A DNA stretch of 64,000 nt from Pictodentalium vernedei (taxonomy: Eukaryota; Mollusca; Scaphopoda; Dentaliida; Dentaliidae), in the NCBI GenBank assembly GCA_031216915.1, contig CM062289.1, positions 61,883,741 to 61,947,740 of the forward strand, written 5' to 3'. Positions 1 through 10,900 of this stretch are shown here, piece after piece. A model generated the notes under the pieces. It made no database searches. It saw nothing but the letters and a program-made list of their open reading frames with translations, and was not told where the DNA came from. A program made the translations under genes and the position numbers. The first letter of the stretch is position 1, and the number at the start of each line of letters is the position of its first letter.

Positions 1-540
1 TAATCTTTAACAGAAAACAAAAGTATCAATTTTCGGAAGAAAGAAACTGAATAGTGGAATTTTGTTTGTAATCGTTGATTTTTTTCGGCCGCCATTTTGA
101 AAAAAAATGTTTATCAAAGCCACTTCTGGCGATTCATTTTGTGTAAAAATTATATTTTCTACATTAAATACAATAAAAAATGTAGAATTAGTCTTGACGG
201 TTTAACTATCAAATTCCAAAAGAAAGAAATTTTATTACTGAATTGTTTCTTTGGGGCATAGCGGTTTTTTTTCATGCTAGTGCTACAAACTTATCTCTTC
301 AGGAAATTTGTCACTTTTGGTCACTGTGTTTTTGTTTGCCCTAAGCCTCTGAACAACTCACAATGTTACCATGTCGACGTTGACGTCTGACGTTATTCCC
401 GTATTAGACGTATTATGAACGATATTTTCCTTAATAACCTATTTGATGGTGATAGTGTAATAAACCATTTTCGATGCTGACTATCCGAAGATATATGTCA
501 TTGATGTCTCGGAACTCTGGCCACAACATGTTGTCGTTTG
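1..540. other. AT-rich DNA without recognised feature
   Basis: No convincing exon, RNA gene or repeat is visible. The short open frames have no family resemblance and no splice context. Confidence 0.5.
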
Positions 541-565
541 GTAAACTCAGCATTATTTAAGTACA

Positions 566-803
566 TACAGTACGTGGTGAGTGTGTTATCACTAAACCAC
601 CCGCAGAGTGGAGATTCCACCCAAGCATTAATTGCAAATTTGTTGCAAAGCATAACAAGCACAAGCAGTTTAAACCCGGAGGCCCATTGTCTGAAACATT
701 GCTTGTGTTTCTAGTCGATATATACAAAATACGAAAGTTATAGTTTGAGTGATAACTCCACTCCGCGGGTGATTTAGTTACAATCCACTCTCCACGTACT
801 GTA
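566..803. mobile_element. Foldback MITE, family A, copy 1
   Basis: The ends are inverted repeats starting TACAGTACGTGG and closing with CCACGTACTGTA, inside TA dinucleotides as in Tc1/mariner-type target sites. The left half and the reverse complement of the right half match along most of their length, so the element is a long snap-back. It encodes nothing. A near-complete second copy lies at 6587-6847 and half copies at 5783-5913 and 12418-12531. In this copy the central palindrome is shortened. Confidence 0.85.
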
Positions 804-1120
804 TAAGTATCCTGGCAGTTATTTCTAGGAAAATCTTGGATATATGGACAGGTAATGCTTGCTTCGAACCCACTACAAATCCACAGATATAGACCATTAA
901 TATCTAGCAAAAAATATATCAAATTCACTATCCTCGGGGTTAAAACACATCATTTGAAATCAGTTCGAAAAATACCATAAAATACAAACCAAACTCATTG
1001 TTACACAGTACAGTCGCTGTGGATTGGTCGTGGGCAGTGATGCATACGGATGAGTTTACCAGTTATAAAAATCAACAGCAGCAAAGTTGTAATTGGCTGT
1101 ACCCGGTGCTTCATTAATTA

Positions 1121-1196
1121 CAACTTTGCTGCTGTTGATTTTAATAACTGGTAAACTCATCCGTATGCTTTTATAACTGGTAAACTCATCCGTATA
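1121..1196 (-). repeat. Inverted copy of adjacent target DNA at the LINE 5' junction
   Basis: These bases are the reverse complement of the host sequence at about 1040-1095, followed by a second, shorter inverted copy of the same flank, and then LINE sequence. Together with the upstream flank they form a hairpin with arms of about 50 bp. The position, directly 5' of a truncated LINE inside a target-site duplication, suggests template switching during target-primed reverse transcription (inference). Confidence 0.65.
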
Positions 1197-1728
1197 CAGA
1201 GGCTGATCAACGTTGCTGCTAGGATTGCTCTACGGACGAAGAAGAGGGAACACATCTCGCCCGCCCTTGCCATGCTGCACTACATCCCAGTTAAAGACCG
1301 CATAACATATAAACTAGCAATACTCACCTACCAGAGAAATTCGGCTGACTTCCCCCCAGGCTACCTTAGCGAACTCCGCATACCATACAAGCCGCAGTGA
1401 TCAATGCGATCCAGCGACGAAGGGCTTTTAACTCAGTTCGCGGGGAATTTGAAGACTGTAGGTGACACGGCTTTCAGGATCAGCGCGCCCCGTGTGTGGA
1501 ACTCGTTACCCAAAACCTTACGAAATGCACCATCTCTTGAAAGTTTTAAAAAGGGACTAAAAACCTACTTATACCAGAGGAACTTCCCAGGCTAGCCCTT
1601 CGCTGACACACAAACCGGGTGACTTTACTGATTTTTATCTATCTTATTCGTGATATTTTTTGTAAAGCGCTTAGGGCTTTTATTAGGATAGGCGCTATAT
1701 AAGTGATATATTATTATTATTATTATTA
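1197..1728 (+). mobile_element. 5'-truncated LINE, C-terminus of ORF2 and 3' UTR
   Basis: The translation has the conserved tail found in CR1/L2-like non-LTR reverse transcriptases: an ARIALRTKKREHISP segment, a PPGYLSELRIPY segment, a GDTAFRISAPRVWNSLP segment and an SLESFKKGLKTYLYQRNF end. One in-frame TGA at 1398-1400 replaces an expected arginine (CGA to TGA) between the PY and MRSSDEGLL blocks; otherwise the frame is open to the TAG at 1594. The 3' UTR ends with a short GCGCT hairpin motif and an ATT repeat tail at 1709-1728. Flanking 22-bp direct repeats at 1099-1120 and 1727-1748 differ at one base and look like its target-site duplication. Confidence 0.85.
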
Positions 1729-2129
1729 CCCGATGCTTCATTAATTACATTTTTGATGATTATTCCTATAAGAGGTGTTTGTAATCTAATATTATTGCGT
1801 CCGTGGAAATACTGCCCCCTGCTCCCCCCCTCCCCCCCCCCCCCCCCCCCCCCGTGATAAGTGACCAGTCCACGGTCGCTGTACAGTTCATCCTGGTTTG
1901 GCCATTTCCCTTGGTTGCAAGCGGAACAAAAACGAAAGCGTGTGTGTGTGGGGGAGGGGTGTGTGTGGGGGAGGGGGGGGGGGGAGGTACACTTGCTCTG
2001 TTTAATAACATAACACTTAATCGCTCGATGGAGCTTATTGAGCTCGATTCAACGTCTATGTTTTGGAACGGAAATGATAAAGACGTGGTTTTTCCAGAAG
2101 GTTGTGGAAGTTATCGCCTTATAATAGTG

Positions 2130-2850
2130 TAAAGCAAAGTGTTTAACACAGAGAGTAAGTGAATGTTGATTGAACAGAATTTTTTTTAACAGGTAATTTT
2201 TATATTCAAGTAGGTGTTAATGCGAGGGACCATGGGATGTTCACACACCCATCCCACCCTTCCTGTCGGCACTGTTTACCTTACTGACTTAGAATAATCC
2301 CACCTATTTTCATCTTTACCTATGGTGTTCTTTGTGGATTTCGCCTCTCTTTTCTAAGTCTGAATATGGTTTTTCGAATGCGGCTGACTTGTTTTTGCCA
2401 AGTTCTCAAACATAACCACAATAAGTCAAATATCATTGATTATTTTGTATAACACTAATAATAATTGGGGCTTCCGCTAATTTGTCCGCCGAAAAGCAAC
2501 TATGAAATAAATTGATTGAAAACTGAATATATGTCCATATTAAAAAAAGGCACCGATAAAAGAAGAAGTTGCCGTTTTGGGGATAAATATTGTTAAAAAG
2601 AGTATAGGATTTTCTTCTGTAACCGTCAACCATTAACCCTTTTGAAATGTTATGCACGCATGTTTACGCCCACGTGCAGTCAAAATGAAACTGGCAAGGG
2701 GAGATTAGTAATATTTCATTCCCACTGACCTTTAGGGCGGTATCACTGAGGTATCACTGAATTCCGCTAAAAGTAGCAAACAGACTCGCCCATTACACAG
2801 CGAGACGATACCATTCAAAGCGTCGAAGTTCACAGAAGAGGTGCCGTTCC
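2130..2850. other. No recognised feature
   Basis: AT-rich, with no exon, tRNA-like box or inverted repeat that I can support. Confidence 0.5.
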
Positions 2851-2854
2851 AGGT

Positions 2855-2966
2855 ATCATGTCATTTTTGAATTGGAGGAGAGCTCCAATTCAAAAATGAC
2901 ATGATACCTGAGCCGTAAACATAGAATATACTAGAGCTCGCTTAGTATATTCTATGTTTACGGCTC
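2855..2966. repeat. Two back-to-back near-perfect hairpins
   Basis: The first hairpin has arms of about 26 bp (AGGTATCATGTCATTTTTGA and its complement) and a loop of a few bases. It is followed at once by a second with arms of about 25 bp (GAGCCGTAAACATAGAATAT and its complement) and a short loop. The two palindromes share no sequence but abut. Both carry AGAGCTC or GAGAGCTC at the tip. Confidence 0.8.
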
Positions 2967-3056
2967 AAGTGGCAAATGTTACCGTCTGGCGTCATCTTGC
3001 GTCACAATGCGAAATATTTGCAATGATGTCGTCCGTGTCGTAACTGCTTCCTCAAT

Positions 3057-5020
3057 CTAAATCCAGCACCCCTAACATGCTACAATCAGGTCCGATGGTC
3101 ACGATCAAAACTGAATTCTAAATCCGTCACCCCTAACATACTACCATCAGGTCCGATGGTCATGACCAAAAAAAATTCTAAATCCAGCATCCCTAACATA
3201 CTGCCATCAGATCAGATGGTCACGAGCAAAAAGGAATTCTAAAGGCAACACCCATAACATACTACCATCAGGTCCAATGGTCACGATCAAAATTGAATTC
3301 TAAATCCAGCACCCCTAACATACTACCATCAGGTCCGATGGTCACGACCAAAAAGGAATTCTAACTCCAGCACCCCTAACATACTACCATCAGGTTCGAT
3401 GGCCACCAGCAAAAAAAATTTCTAAATCCAGCACTCCTAACATGCTACCATCAGGTCCTATGGTCACGATCAAAATTGAATTCTAAGTCCATCACCCCTA
3501 ACATACTACCATCAGGTTCGATGGTCACGACCAAAAGAAAATTCTAAATCCAGCAGCCCTAACATACCACCATCAGGTCCGATGGTCACGAGCAAAGAGG
3601 AATTCTAAATCCATCACCCATAACATACTACCATCCGGTCCGATGGTCACGAACAAAAAGGAATTCTAAATCCAGCACCCCTAACATACTACCATCAGGT
3701 CCGATGGTCACGATCAAAATTGAATTCTAAATCCATCACCCCTAACAGGCTACCATCAGGTCCGATGGTCAAACAAATTCTAAGTCCAGCAGCCCTAACA
3801 TACTACCATCAGGTCCGATGGTCACGACCAAAAAGGAATTCTAAATTCAGCACCCCTAACATAGTACCATCCGGTCCGATGGTCACGACCAAAAACAAAT
3901 TCTAAATCCAGCAGCCCTAACATACTACCATCAGGTCCGATGGTCACGACCAAGAACAAATTCTAAATCCTGCAGCCTTAACATACTACCATCAGATCCG
4001 ATGGTCACGACCAAAAAGGAATTCTAAATTCAGCACCCCTAACATACTACCATCCGGTCCGATGGTCACGACGAAAAAGGAATTCTAAATCCAGCACCCC
4101 TAACATACTGCCGTGAGGTTCGATGGTCACGAGCAAAAAGGAATTCTAAATCCAGCAGCCCTAACATACTACCATCAGGTCCGATGGTCACGACCAAAAG
4201 GGAATTCTGAATTCAGCACCCCTAACATACTACCATCCGGTCCGATGGTCACGACCAAAAACAAATTCTAAATCCAGCAGTCTAACATACTACCATCAGG
4301 TCCGATGGACACGACCAAAAACAAATTCTAAATCCATCACCCCTAACATACTACCATCAGGTCCGATGGTCACGACCAAAAACAAATTCTAAATCCAGCA
4401 GCCCTAACATACTACCATCAGATCCGATGGTCACGACCAAAAAGGAATTCTAAATTCAGCACCCCTAACATACTACCATCCGGTCCGATGGTCACGACGA
4501 AAAAGGAATTCTAAATCCAGCACCCCTAACATACTGCCGTGAGGTTCGATGGTCACGAGCAAAAAGGAATTCTAAATCCAGCACCACTGACATACTACCA
4601 TCAGGTCCGATGGCCACGAGAAAAAAAATTCTAAATGCAGCAGCCCTAATATGCTACCATGAGCTCCGATGGTCACGAGCAAAAAGGAATTCTAAATCCA
4701 GCACCACTGACATACTACCATCAGGTCCGATGGCCACGAGAAAAAAATTCTAAATCCAGCAGCCCTAACATGCTACCATCAGGTCCGATGGTCACGAGCA
4801 AAAAGGAATTGTAAATCCAGCACCCCTAGCATACTACCATCAGGTCCAATGGTCACGACAAAAAGGAATTCTAAATCCAGAACCCCTAACATACTACCAT
4901 CAGGTCAGATGGTCACGCGCAAAAAGGAATTCTACATCCAGCACCACTGACATACTACCGCCAGGTCCGAAGGTTACAAGCAAAAAAAATTCTAAATGTA
5001 GCACCCCTAACATGCTACAG
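3057..5020. repeat. Satellite of about 61 bp, about 32 copies
   Basis: The monomers run GAATTCTAAATCCAGCACCC, then CTAACATACTACCATC, then AGGTCCGATGGTCACGA, then an A-rich linker. Each carries an EcoRI site and a dyad ACCATC-N6-GATGGT. Monomer types (CATCCGG, CCGTGAGG, CAGCAGCCC) recur in order: the block starting at 4021 reappears at 4447, a 426-bp or 7-monomer step, and a 2-monomer block at 4561 repeats at 4681. This is higher-order structure. Edge monomers are more diverged. No coding role is supported. Confidence 0.95.
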
Positions 5021-5104
5021 GCCGTGTATTTTTTACTCTAGTCCTTGACACGTTTGCTACCTCTATCGGTTATTAATAGTTTCTGATATTAGTTGGAGGG
5101 CCTA

Positions 5105-5311
5105 TTACAAAGACGCCATGTTGAGTACGTCATTCTCCTCATCTTCATTCGCACGATCCTGCTTCTGAAGGATATCGTTGGAAATTCCTAGACGTTCAAT
5201 CGTGTCTGGTATGCCAGTGTTCTGAGTTTCGGGAAGAAGCCATACGAGTGCGGATGTCCCAATAGTGGGTATAGCGATGAGTAAGAACATAAGGCTACCA
5301 TTTAGTTGATC
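5105..5311 (-). CDS. SLC22-type organic ion transporter, terminal coding exon
   Basis: This exon encodes the C-terminal 68 residues of a major facilitator superfamily transporter of the SLC22 type, a plasma-membrane carrier for organic cations or anions. The start is set by a splice acceptor, a GTTGTTGTTGTTTTGCAG tract, with the first codon GAT in phase 0. Residues 6-26 form the last membrane helix, followed at once by the family signature LPETQNTGIPDTIE (compare LPET..xxLPDTIE in SLC22 proteins) and an acidic cytosolic tail ending NMASL-stop. The sequence is fully open and looks functional. The preceding exons are not next to it: the only other minus-strand exon of this family is at 18282-18414, beyond a satellite-like array. 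A clear polyadenylation signal is not seen before the satellite. Substrate cannot be told. Confidence 0.85.
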   Translation of the reverse strand, partial: DQLNGSLMFLLIAIPTIGTSALVWLLPETQNTGIPDTIERLGISNDILQKQDRANEDEENDVLNMASL

Positions 5312-5559
5312 CTGCAAAACAACAACAACAACAACAAAAAAAACACATTTAGAAAACATTAAGATGCAAATATCACGATTACGAGAGAACGCACTAAGTT
5401 CATATTTGACTAACATTTCCTGCACCAATCCACAATGCCCTGACTGCATCTCAAACCCTTCTGGATCTCTCCACATAGATCGTCAACCTTAACCGTTCAG
5501 TTCTAGTCATTAACCCATTCTATTTTCACGATCGACTCTGATGTTAGAACAAATGTGGT

Positions 5560-5730
5560 TTTTTTGTTTGTTTTTTTTTTTACGTGGAAGCGGCAGGAAG
5601 ACAGCATTTATGGCTATGCCGTTTCCATGCAGTGGACTATTACCTTGTATAATAATTTATTTTTGTTATGAACTTATCATGCAATAGTGTACTGCAAAAA
5701 TAAAGATTCAATCATTCATTCATTCATATC
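5560..5730 (+). repeat. Probable retroposon 3' end
   Basis: The segment ends with AATAAAGATTCAATCATTCA and a short ATTC repeat, as at the 3' end of a LINE or SINE. No coding part is seen, so the family is not identified. Confidence 0.35.
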
Positions 5731-5782
5731 ATTTTTTAAAAATCTGACAGTTTTTATACCAGCACGAAGTAATGTTTTGATA

Positions 5783-5913
5783 TACAGTGCGTGGAGAGTG
5801 TATTATCACTAAATCACCCGCAGAGTGGAGATTCCACCCATTCAATAATTGCAAATTTGTTGCATAGCATAACCAGCACAAGCAAAGTTTTAGCCAATGG
5901 ACATCCGGGTTAA
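5783..5913. mobile_element. MITE family A, left half (copy 2)
   Basis: It matches the left half of the 6587-6847 copy from the TACAGTGCGTGGAGAG end to the central CCGGGTTAA. There a TTAA foldback element begins, apparently inserted at the TTAA in the centre of the family A palindrome. The sequence after that element (from about 6071) only weakly resembles the missing right half. Confidence 0.75.
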
Positions 5914-6070
5914 ACCCTTTATCTAACGAAAATGAGAAGTAGGAAATTCAAATTCAAATTGTTTAAACAAAACTATGTCAAATGACATTCTGATAAGGTG
6001 CCACATGATTTTGTTGAAATGTTTTAAAAATTTCAAAATTATAATTAAAATAAATGCGTTGGGTAAAGGG
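5914..6070. mobile_element. Decayed TTAA foldback MITE (piggyBac-like)
   Basis: It starts TTAAACCCTTTATCTAACG and ends GCGTTGGGTAAAGGG, the terminal motif of the larger family described at 54910-55152. The central palindrome is largely lost and the right TTAA is altered. Confidence 0.6.
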
Positions 6071-6586
6071 CCAAACAAACATCGCTTCCTATAACACCAC
6101 GGATAGCGTCTCGCAATACATACAGATTACTACATCAGTCAAATGATCTGGCGTCGAGTTTGATCTGGCCGATCTCATCTCGTCAACGAGACGGAATACA
6201 ACAACACAGGTCAATTGACTGTTGCAGTAATTTGTTTATTATATGACAATTAGTATTTTAAACTGATCACACCACCTGAAAAATTAAATATAACACGAAT
6301 TATATTAGCCAAATAACCATTAACAATGTATGGAAATGGGGAATCCAAAACGCGTAGTAATATCGAACGTTCGTGTCGAACATGAAACTTGAAAGTCAAA
6401 ACAATGGAGGCAAGACTTGAATTTAAACCGGAATCACATTCGATAACACAGATTCCCATCCGTTTTGTCTTGAAAATAGCTTTTAACTGTTATTTTACAA
6501 TTGTTCAGCACGGCAATAGACCTCGACTGGAATGTTTGTCAACGGAGTTTAATGAGACACTCGTGTTTATGTTCTGTGTTTGCCGA

Positions 6587-6847
6587 TACAGTACGTGGAG
6601 AGTGTATTATCACTAAATCACCCGCAGAGTGGAGATTCCATCCAAGCAATAATTGCAAATTTATTGCAAAGCATAACAAGCACAAGCAAAGTTTCAGCCA
6701 ATGGACCTCCGGGTTAAACCCGGAGGTCCATTGGCTAAAATATTGCTTGTGTTTTTAGTCGATATACACAAAATACAAAAGTTATAGTTTGGGTGATAAC
6801 TCCACTCCGTGGGTGATTTAGTTACAATCCACTCTCCACGTACTGTA
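6587..6847. mobile_element. Foldback MITE, family A, best copy
   Basis: It spans TA-CAGTACGTGGAGAGTG to CACTCTCCACGTACTG-TA. The halves are homologous in inverted orientation, with a perfect centre around GGACCTCCGGGTT / AACCCGGAGGTCC. It has no coding potential. TA-flanked inverted repeats suggest mobilisation by a Tc1/mariner-type transposase supplied in trans (inference). Confidence 0.9.
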
Positions 6848-7915
6848 TACTTAGAGGTCACTGGTATAAATAGTCCGCGCACGTGCGCCTCGTTTTAGAC
6901 AGGCATGATAACGATATGGGAAACTTGACTCTCTTGTTTTCCAGAGACTTGGATTTCATGGGCAAACTAGTGGTATTAAGGGGCTGTTTGTGGTAGTCAT
7001 ATAATGAAAGACGTTGCTTGGTTAAGCGTCTTAATGACGTCAATATTTTCAAACAAGTATAGTAAAATGGTATTTAACTAGAGAAACAAAATTTACTGCC
7101 ACCAGTAAATTCAAGTCTGTGTGAAAAGAGTTAAAGCATCAGGAAAGAACTATATAGAAAGAGAATTTATAGAGGCTTATTTTCAGGAGTAAAAGATTTT
7201 TAAACAAATCAGAAATGGATTTTTGTTAAGAGTATTTACAGGTATTCATAAAGGAATCAGAACATTGTTTCTAAGAAATCAGAAAAGGCATATATGTGTA
7301 CAGCATTTAAAGGGTTCGATCAAGGAATCAGAAATGTTCTGCCACTTATTTGAATGAAGACATATATGTATAATCTTCGGATTTGCATTATATTTTTTTT
7401 ATAAAATGCAATTCCTTACAGTTCTGAAAAATACGCACTTAATGACCTGTCTTTACGGCATTCAGGTGGACCATATTTTGAACCTCCAGCAAGTTCAACT
7501 CATTCGATGTGGGTCCGATGTCCATAAGTCAGTGAACTTTGAGCAGAAACCACTTTAAAAATATTGGCTCCGCCAACTCCGGATGTTCCATATTTGTAGA
7601 TGAGACCAAATATTCATATTAGCTAAAAATGTTAAGGTACATACTGTAGTACCTCTGGAAAATATATTGCAAGTGGAATAAATTCTGTAATGCTGAAATA
7701 TAGACGTCAAAAGACTTTAAAGGTCTCAAGAGCCTCTCTGAAGGCTTATTGGCATTTGCAAAATACCGAGGTCCCATCGATGCCCATGTGTGTTTTGAGC
7801 AACATTGTGAGAATGGAAAGGGTTAAGATTACTCTCACACTGCATTAAATAAAATTTTTGGAATCCATATTAAGACCTGAAGAGGATTAAAATACTCCGC
7901 TTTAAATACTCCATT

Positions 7916-8030
7916 TTAACCCTTTAAAATAATCTCATTCGAATGAGGAGTCATAAGCTATGTTTTTCTTCAAGCAAAACGGTTTTCTCCGTTACGTTGA
8001 GTAAAGAGTTATGAATGCTTTATTGAGAGG
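7916..8030. mobile_element. Remnant of TTAA foldback MITE
   Basis: Contains TTAACCCTTTAAAA, a CTCATTCGAATGAGGAGTCA core and an end CGTTACGTTGAGTAAAGAG, all recognisable from the family at 54910-55152. The arms are mostly deleted. The paralogous remnant in the tandem duplication is at about 8818-8965. Confidence 0.6.
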
Positions 8031-8059
8031 GTTAAAAGCAAGCTATTTAAAAAGTACAC

Positions 8060-8212
8060 ATCGTCACCGTGCCTCTCCGCCGGCAATCGGGATTATGTGC
8101 CTTGCCAAGGACACAATGCAGATACACTTGGTGGTGTGGGAACCGTGAACCTTTTCAGTTTAAAGTCCAACGCCGTAACCTCGTCGCTATCACGCGCCTG
8201 CCTGATCCATTT
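8060..8212 (-). mobile_element. tRNA-derived SINE, 5' part
   Basis: On the minus strand a tRNA-like head with an A-box-like GATAGCGACGAGGTTACGG and a B-box-like GGTTCACGGTTCCC is followed by the shared body (TTGTGTCCTTGGCAAGGCAC, CCCGATTGCC). The 3' half is missing. It is present in only one copy of the surrounding duplication. Confidence 0.7.
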
Positions 8213-9497
8213 AAAAGACCATAAATGCATCTAGGGTCCTAAACAAGGCGGGGAATAAGAAGATGGATGGAATTTAAGAATGGCTGTTGTAAACAGACGG
8301 GAAATGTGACAGAAAACCTACAAAACATTCTGCTGTCGTGAGTTAAATGAAAGTATTTGGACCCGCATTGGAGTATTAAGAGAGTTAAAAAAAGAGGCCT
8401 TTCAAATGTTCTATTTTATTATAACTGTGATAGGTGTTTTGAGAAAGCCACTCACCATTGCTTCTTGAAACCCATCAATCTTGAATTGTGATTGAGAATA
8501 AATAATGTAACAGAGTACAGGAGTTCCTAAGTGTTTGGCAATGAACACTAGGGGTTAATCAGGACCGATTCTCAAGTGATGTCTATGGGTAAAATTAAAG
8601 GACAATACTCAAATTTGAAATTGGACTTGGCCACTGAGGGTTAAAAGATATTTCAGCTAATAAACCAACAAAGACTACTTAAACGAGGTCCCATCGATGC
8701 CCGTGCGTGTTTAGACCAACATTGTGAGAACAGAAAATGTTGTCATTATTTTTGTTTTGCAAAAGTAAAAGTTTGGAGACCCATATTAAGATATTGAGAG
8801 GGTTAACATAATCCCTTTAAATACACCATTTTGACTCTTTAAAAACGAGCTCATTCCAATGAGAAGCCATAAGCAATGTTTTTCAAGCAAGAATGAAAAA
8901 ATAATGAAAATCGAATGGAAATTTCCGTGAATGACGCTGGCTGGTTCTCGCCGTTGGGTAAAGGGTTAAGAATGCCTTACTTTGGAAGGTACATCTGAAA
9001 AGGTATCCAATTCCATATGGGATTAAATCTTAAAGAAAGGAAAGCGTAAAAACATTCTGTAGCCATGAGTTATATGAAATGTGTTTGCACTCACACTGAA
9101 GTATCAAGAGGATTAAAAACCGACCATTCAAATATTCCATTTCATAACTTTATAATTGTGATAGGTGATTCGAGAAAGCCACACACCACTCCATCCAGAA
9201 ACCTGTTGATCCTGATTTATGATTGAGAATAAATAAATATTAAAAATGCTTTGAAATGCGAAGGGTTCTTTTTTCAACAGGAATTATTTTTTGTAACATG
9301 AAATTAAGTAAATATACAATGCTATATTCTATGTTACAGCTTTCTCTCTGCCATCTTTAAATAATGGCTTTTGTTTTCAGTGGACTCATTTTACCAGTTC
9401 AGTCCATCGGTATAACAAAAACATTTAGATAGGATTGATTGCATTGGGGTAATCATTATCGGTGTTCACAAACAGAGCCATGCCTTCTATGAATGTT

Positions 9498-9845
9498 ATT
9501 TATTTATTTTATTGGGTTTACTGACACATTTGACAGCCACTGTCACCTGTGTCGGACAGTTTTACTGGTGGAGGAAGCCAGAGTACCCTGAGAGAACCAT
9601 CAAGCAAAGGCGGGTAACTACCAATCTCCCCAACAGACTGACTCCACACAAGTGTGGTTAGCATTGGTTGAAGACAAAGTATTCTTTCGGTACGCGACAG
9701 TGCACAATGCCAACATGCCACCACGTGGGCAATAGGGGTAAAGTGTATTGCCCATGTATGCAACACAGTTGCAGTAGCTAGGATTCGAACGGAGAACCAC
9801 TCGGTTTGCCGTCTTCACCTCTACCTACTGAGCTACGACGCCCCG
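9498..9845 (-). mobile_element. tRNA-derived SINE, complete
   Basis: Read on the minus strand, it begins GGGGCGTCGTAGCTCAGTAG, a canonical A box, then has GTTCGAATCCTAG as B box, a body with the CAACCAATGCTAACC and GGTTCTCTCAGGGTACTCTG words found in the other copies, and an AAATAAATAAAT tail. The head is the best preserved tRNA head in the window. Confidence 0.85.
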
Positions 9846-9929
9846 TCTACGCATGTAGCTGGAATACTTTTGAAGCTTATTTGTGGGGATAAATAGTTTT
9901 AAAGAATTCAGAAATAGGTAGTGATGCTA

Positions 9930-9958
9930 CCCTGCCCCCCCCCCCCCCCCCCCCCCCA
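9930..9958. repeat. Poly-C tract
   Basis: About 24 or more consecutive C residues. It is one of several long C or G runs in the window (also near 1830, 11830, 24055, 29575, 30380, 44835, 48535 and 53560). Confidence 0.9.
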
Positions 9959-10139
9959 CTAAATTTACCCTCTGTGAACCTCAATCTGAATCAGGGTCTT
10001 AAAACTAAACAGAAAGAGGTACCCAGGGGATAATTTGGCCCACTGTATGGGAAGCATCATCAAATTCACTGTCTGGGGACCTCATTCTGCAAATGTCAGA
10101 TTGCTTATTTTCAGGCCCGCATCCTCCATTAAGAAATAG

Positions 10140-10900
10140 AACGAAAATCCTAGTTCTTCTCGATTTTTCGTCTTTGTGAAACCTCCCACTTTTTTAATAA
10201 TTGTTTGACCCTTTTGTAAGAGGTCCCCACTTTTATAATCGTTTTAGCCCTTTTGTAATAGTTTCTTCTATTGATCAAAAAACATGATTTTAAATACTTC
10301 CGAAGTTTTTTTCCATAACATTTGATATCTGCCCAGAGGGTTCTTGTTGAACATAGAGAATTTTGACCATAAAATCTACCTTGGTCGAAATTGACAGAAA
10401 ATGTCGATGTCTGGTTTTCCACGTCAGTATGTTCTTTTTGACCCAATCCGCGCTTACATTTAGGAATTGGTAAGACACTCGTGCGTTTTCTTGATTTTTT
10501 TCTTCGTAAAATGTCTCACTTTTGTAATAATGTGTTTCCCTTTTCCAAGAGGTCCCCACTTTTGTACTAATTTTTAGCCCTTTCGTAAGAGTTCCCCACT
10601 TTTGTAATATTTTTTTACCCTTTTGTAAAAGGTCCCCACTTTTTGTAATATTGTTTTGCCCTTTTACAAGAGGTCTCCACTTTTGTAATAATGTTTTTGC
10701 CTCTTTTGTAATAGTTTCTTCCCCTGACCGGGAAACATGATTTCAATTAATTTCGAAATTTTATTTTTCTTCACATTTGAACCTGCCCAGTTGTTTCCAG
10801 TTGAACACAAAGAATTTCAACTAGTAAATCCAACTTGGTCAAAATTGGCGGAGCTTTTCGATGTCTGGTTTTCTGAGTCCATGGCTTGTTTTTGACCCAA
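10140..10900. repeat. Repeat block R (first locus)
   Basis: Two units of a few hundred bases contain a TCGATGTCTGGTTTTC block, a GACCCAATCCGCGCT block and many short copies of the words CCCACTTTTGTAAT and CCCTTTTGTAAGAGG. On the minus strand the short words translate as YYKRAKT and KVGTSYKRVK, lysine-rich strings. The same block is at 28990-30240 beside a capsid-gene fossil. Whether it was ever coding is unclear. Confidence 0.75.

Larger units (their letters stand above)
1009..1883. mobile_element. TIR element, family H, split by a LINE insertion
   Basis: The left end TACAGTCGCTGTGGATTGGT and the reverse complement of the right end (TACAGCGACCGTGGACTGGT) form imperfect inverted repeats with TA at each end. 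A short relative without the insertion is at 59015-59172 and shares the interior just before the right end. The interior here is interrupted by the LINE fragment and its inverted filler at 1121-1728. A C-homopolymer at about 1827-1853 lies near the right end. Confidence 0.6.
7640..9250. repeat. Diverged tandem duplication
   Basis: Copy 1 (about 7765-8510) and copy 2 (about 8685-9250) share ordered blocks: GAGGTCCCATCGATGCCC, a remnant of the TTAA foldback family, a block with ACATTCTG and GTGAGTTA-like words, and an end with GATTGAGAATAAATAA. Copy 1 alone carries the SINE fragment at 8060-8212. The foldback remnants are in both copies, so they predate the duplication. Confidence 0.7.

Noticed and set aside
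1766-2132. Glycine- or proline-rich open frames on both strands
   Set aside because: They are produced by C and G homopolymers and CA/GT repeats.
3057-5020. CRISPR-like array
   Set aside because: Regular spacing is due to whole-monomer repetition. There are no unique spacers, no cas genes, and the genome is eukaryotic.
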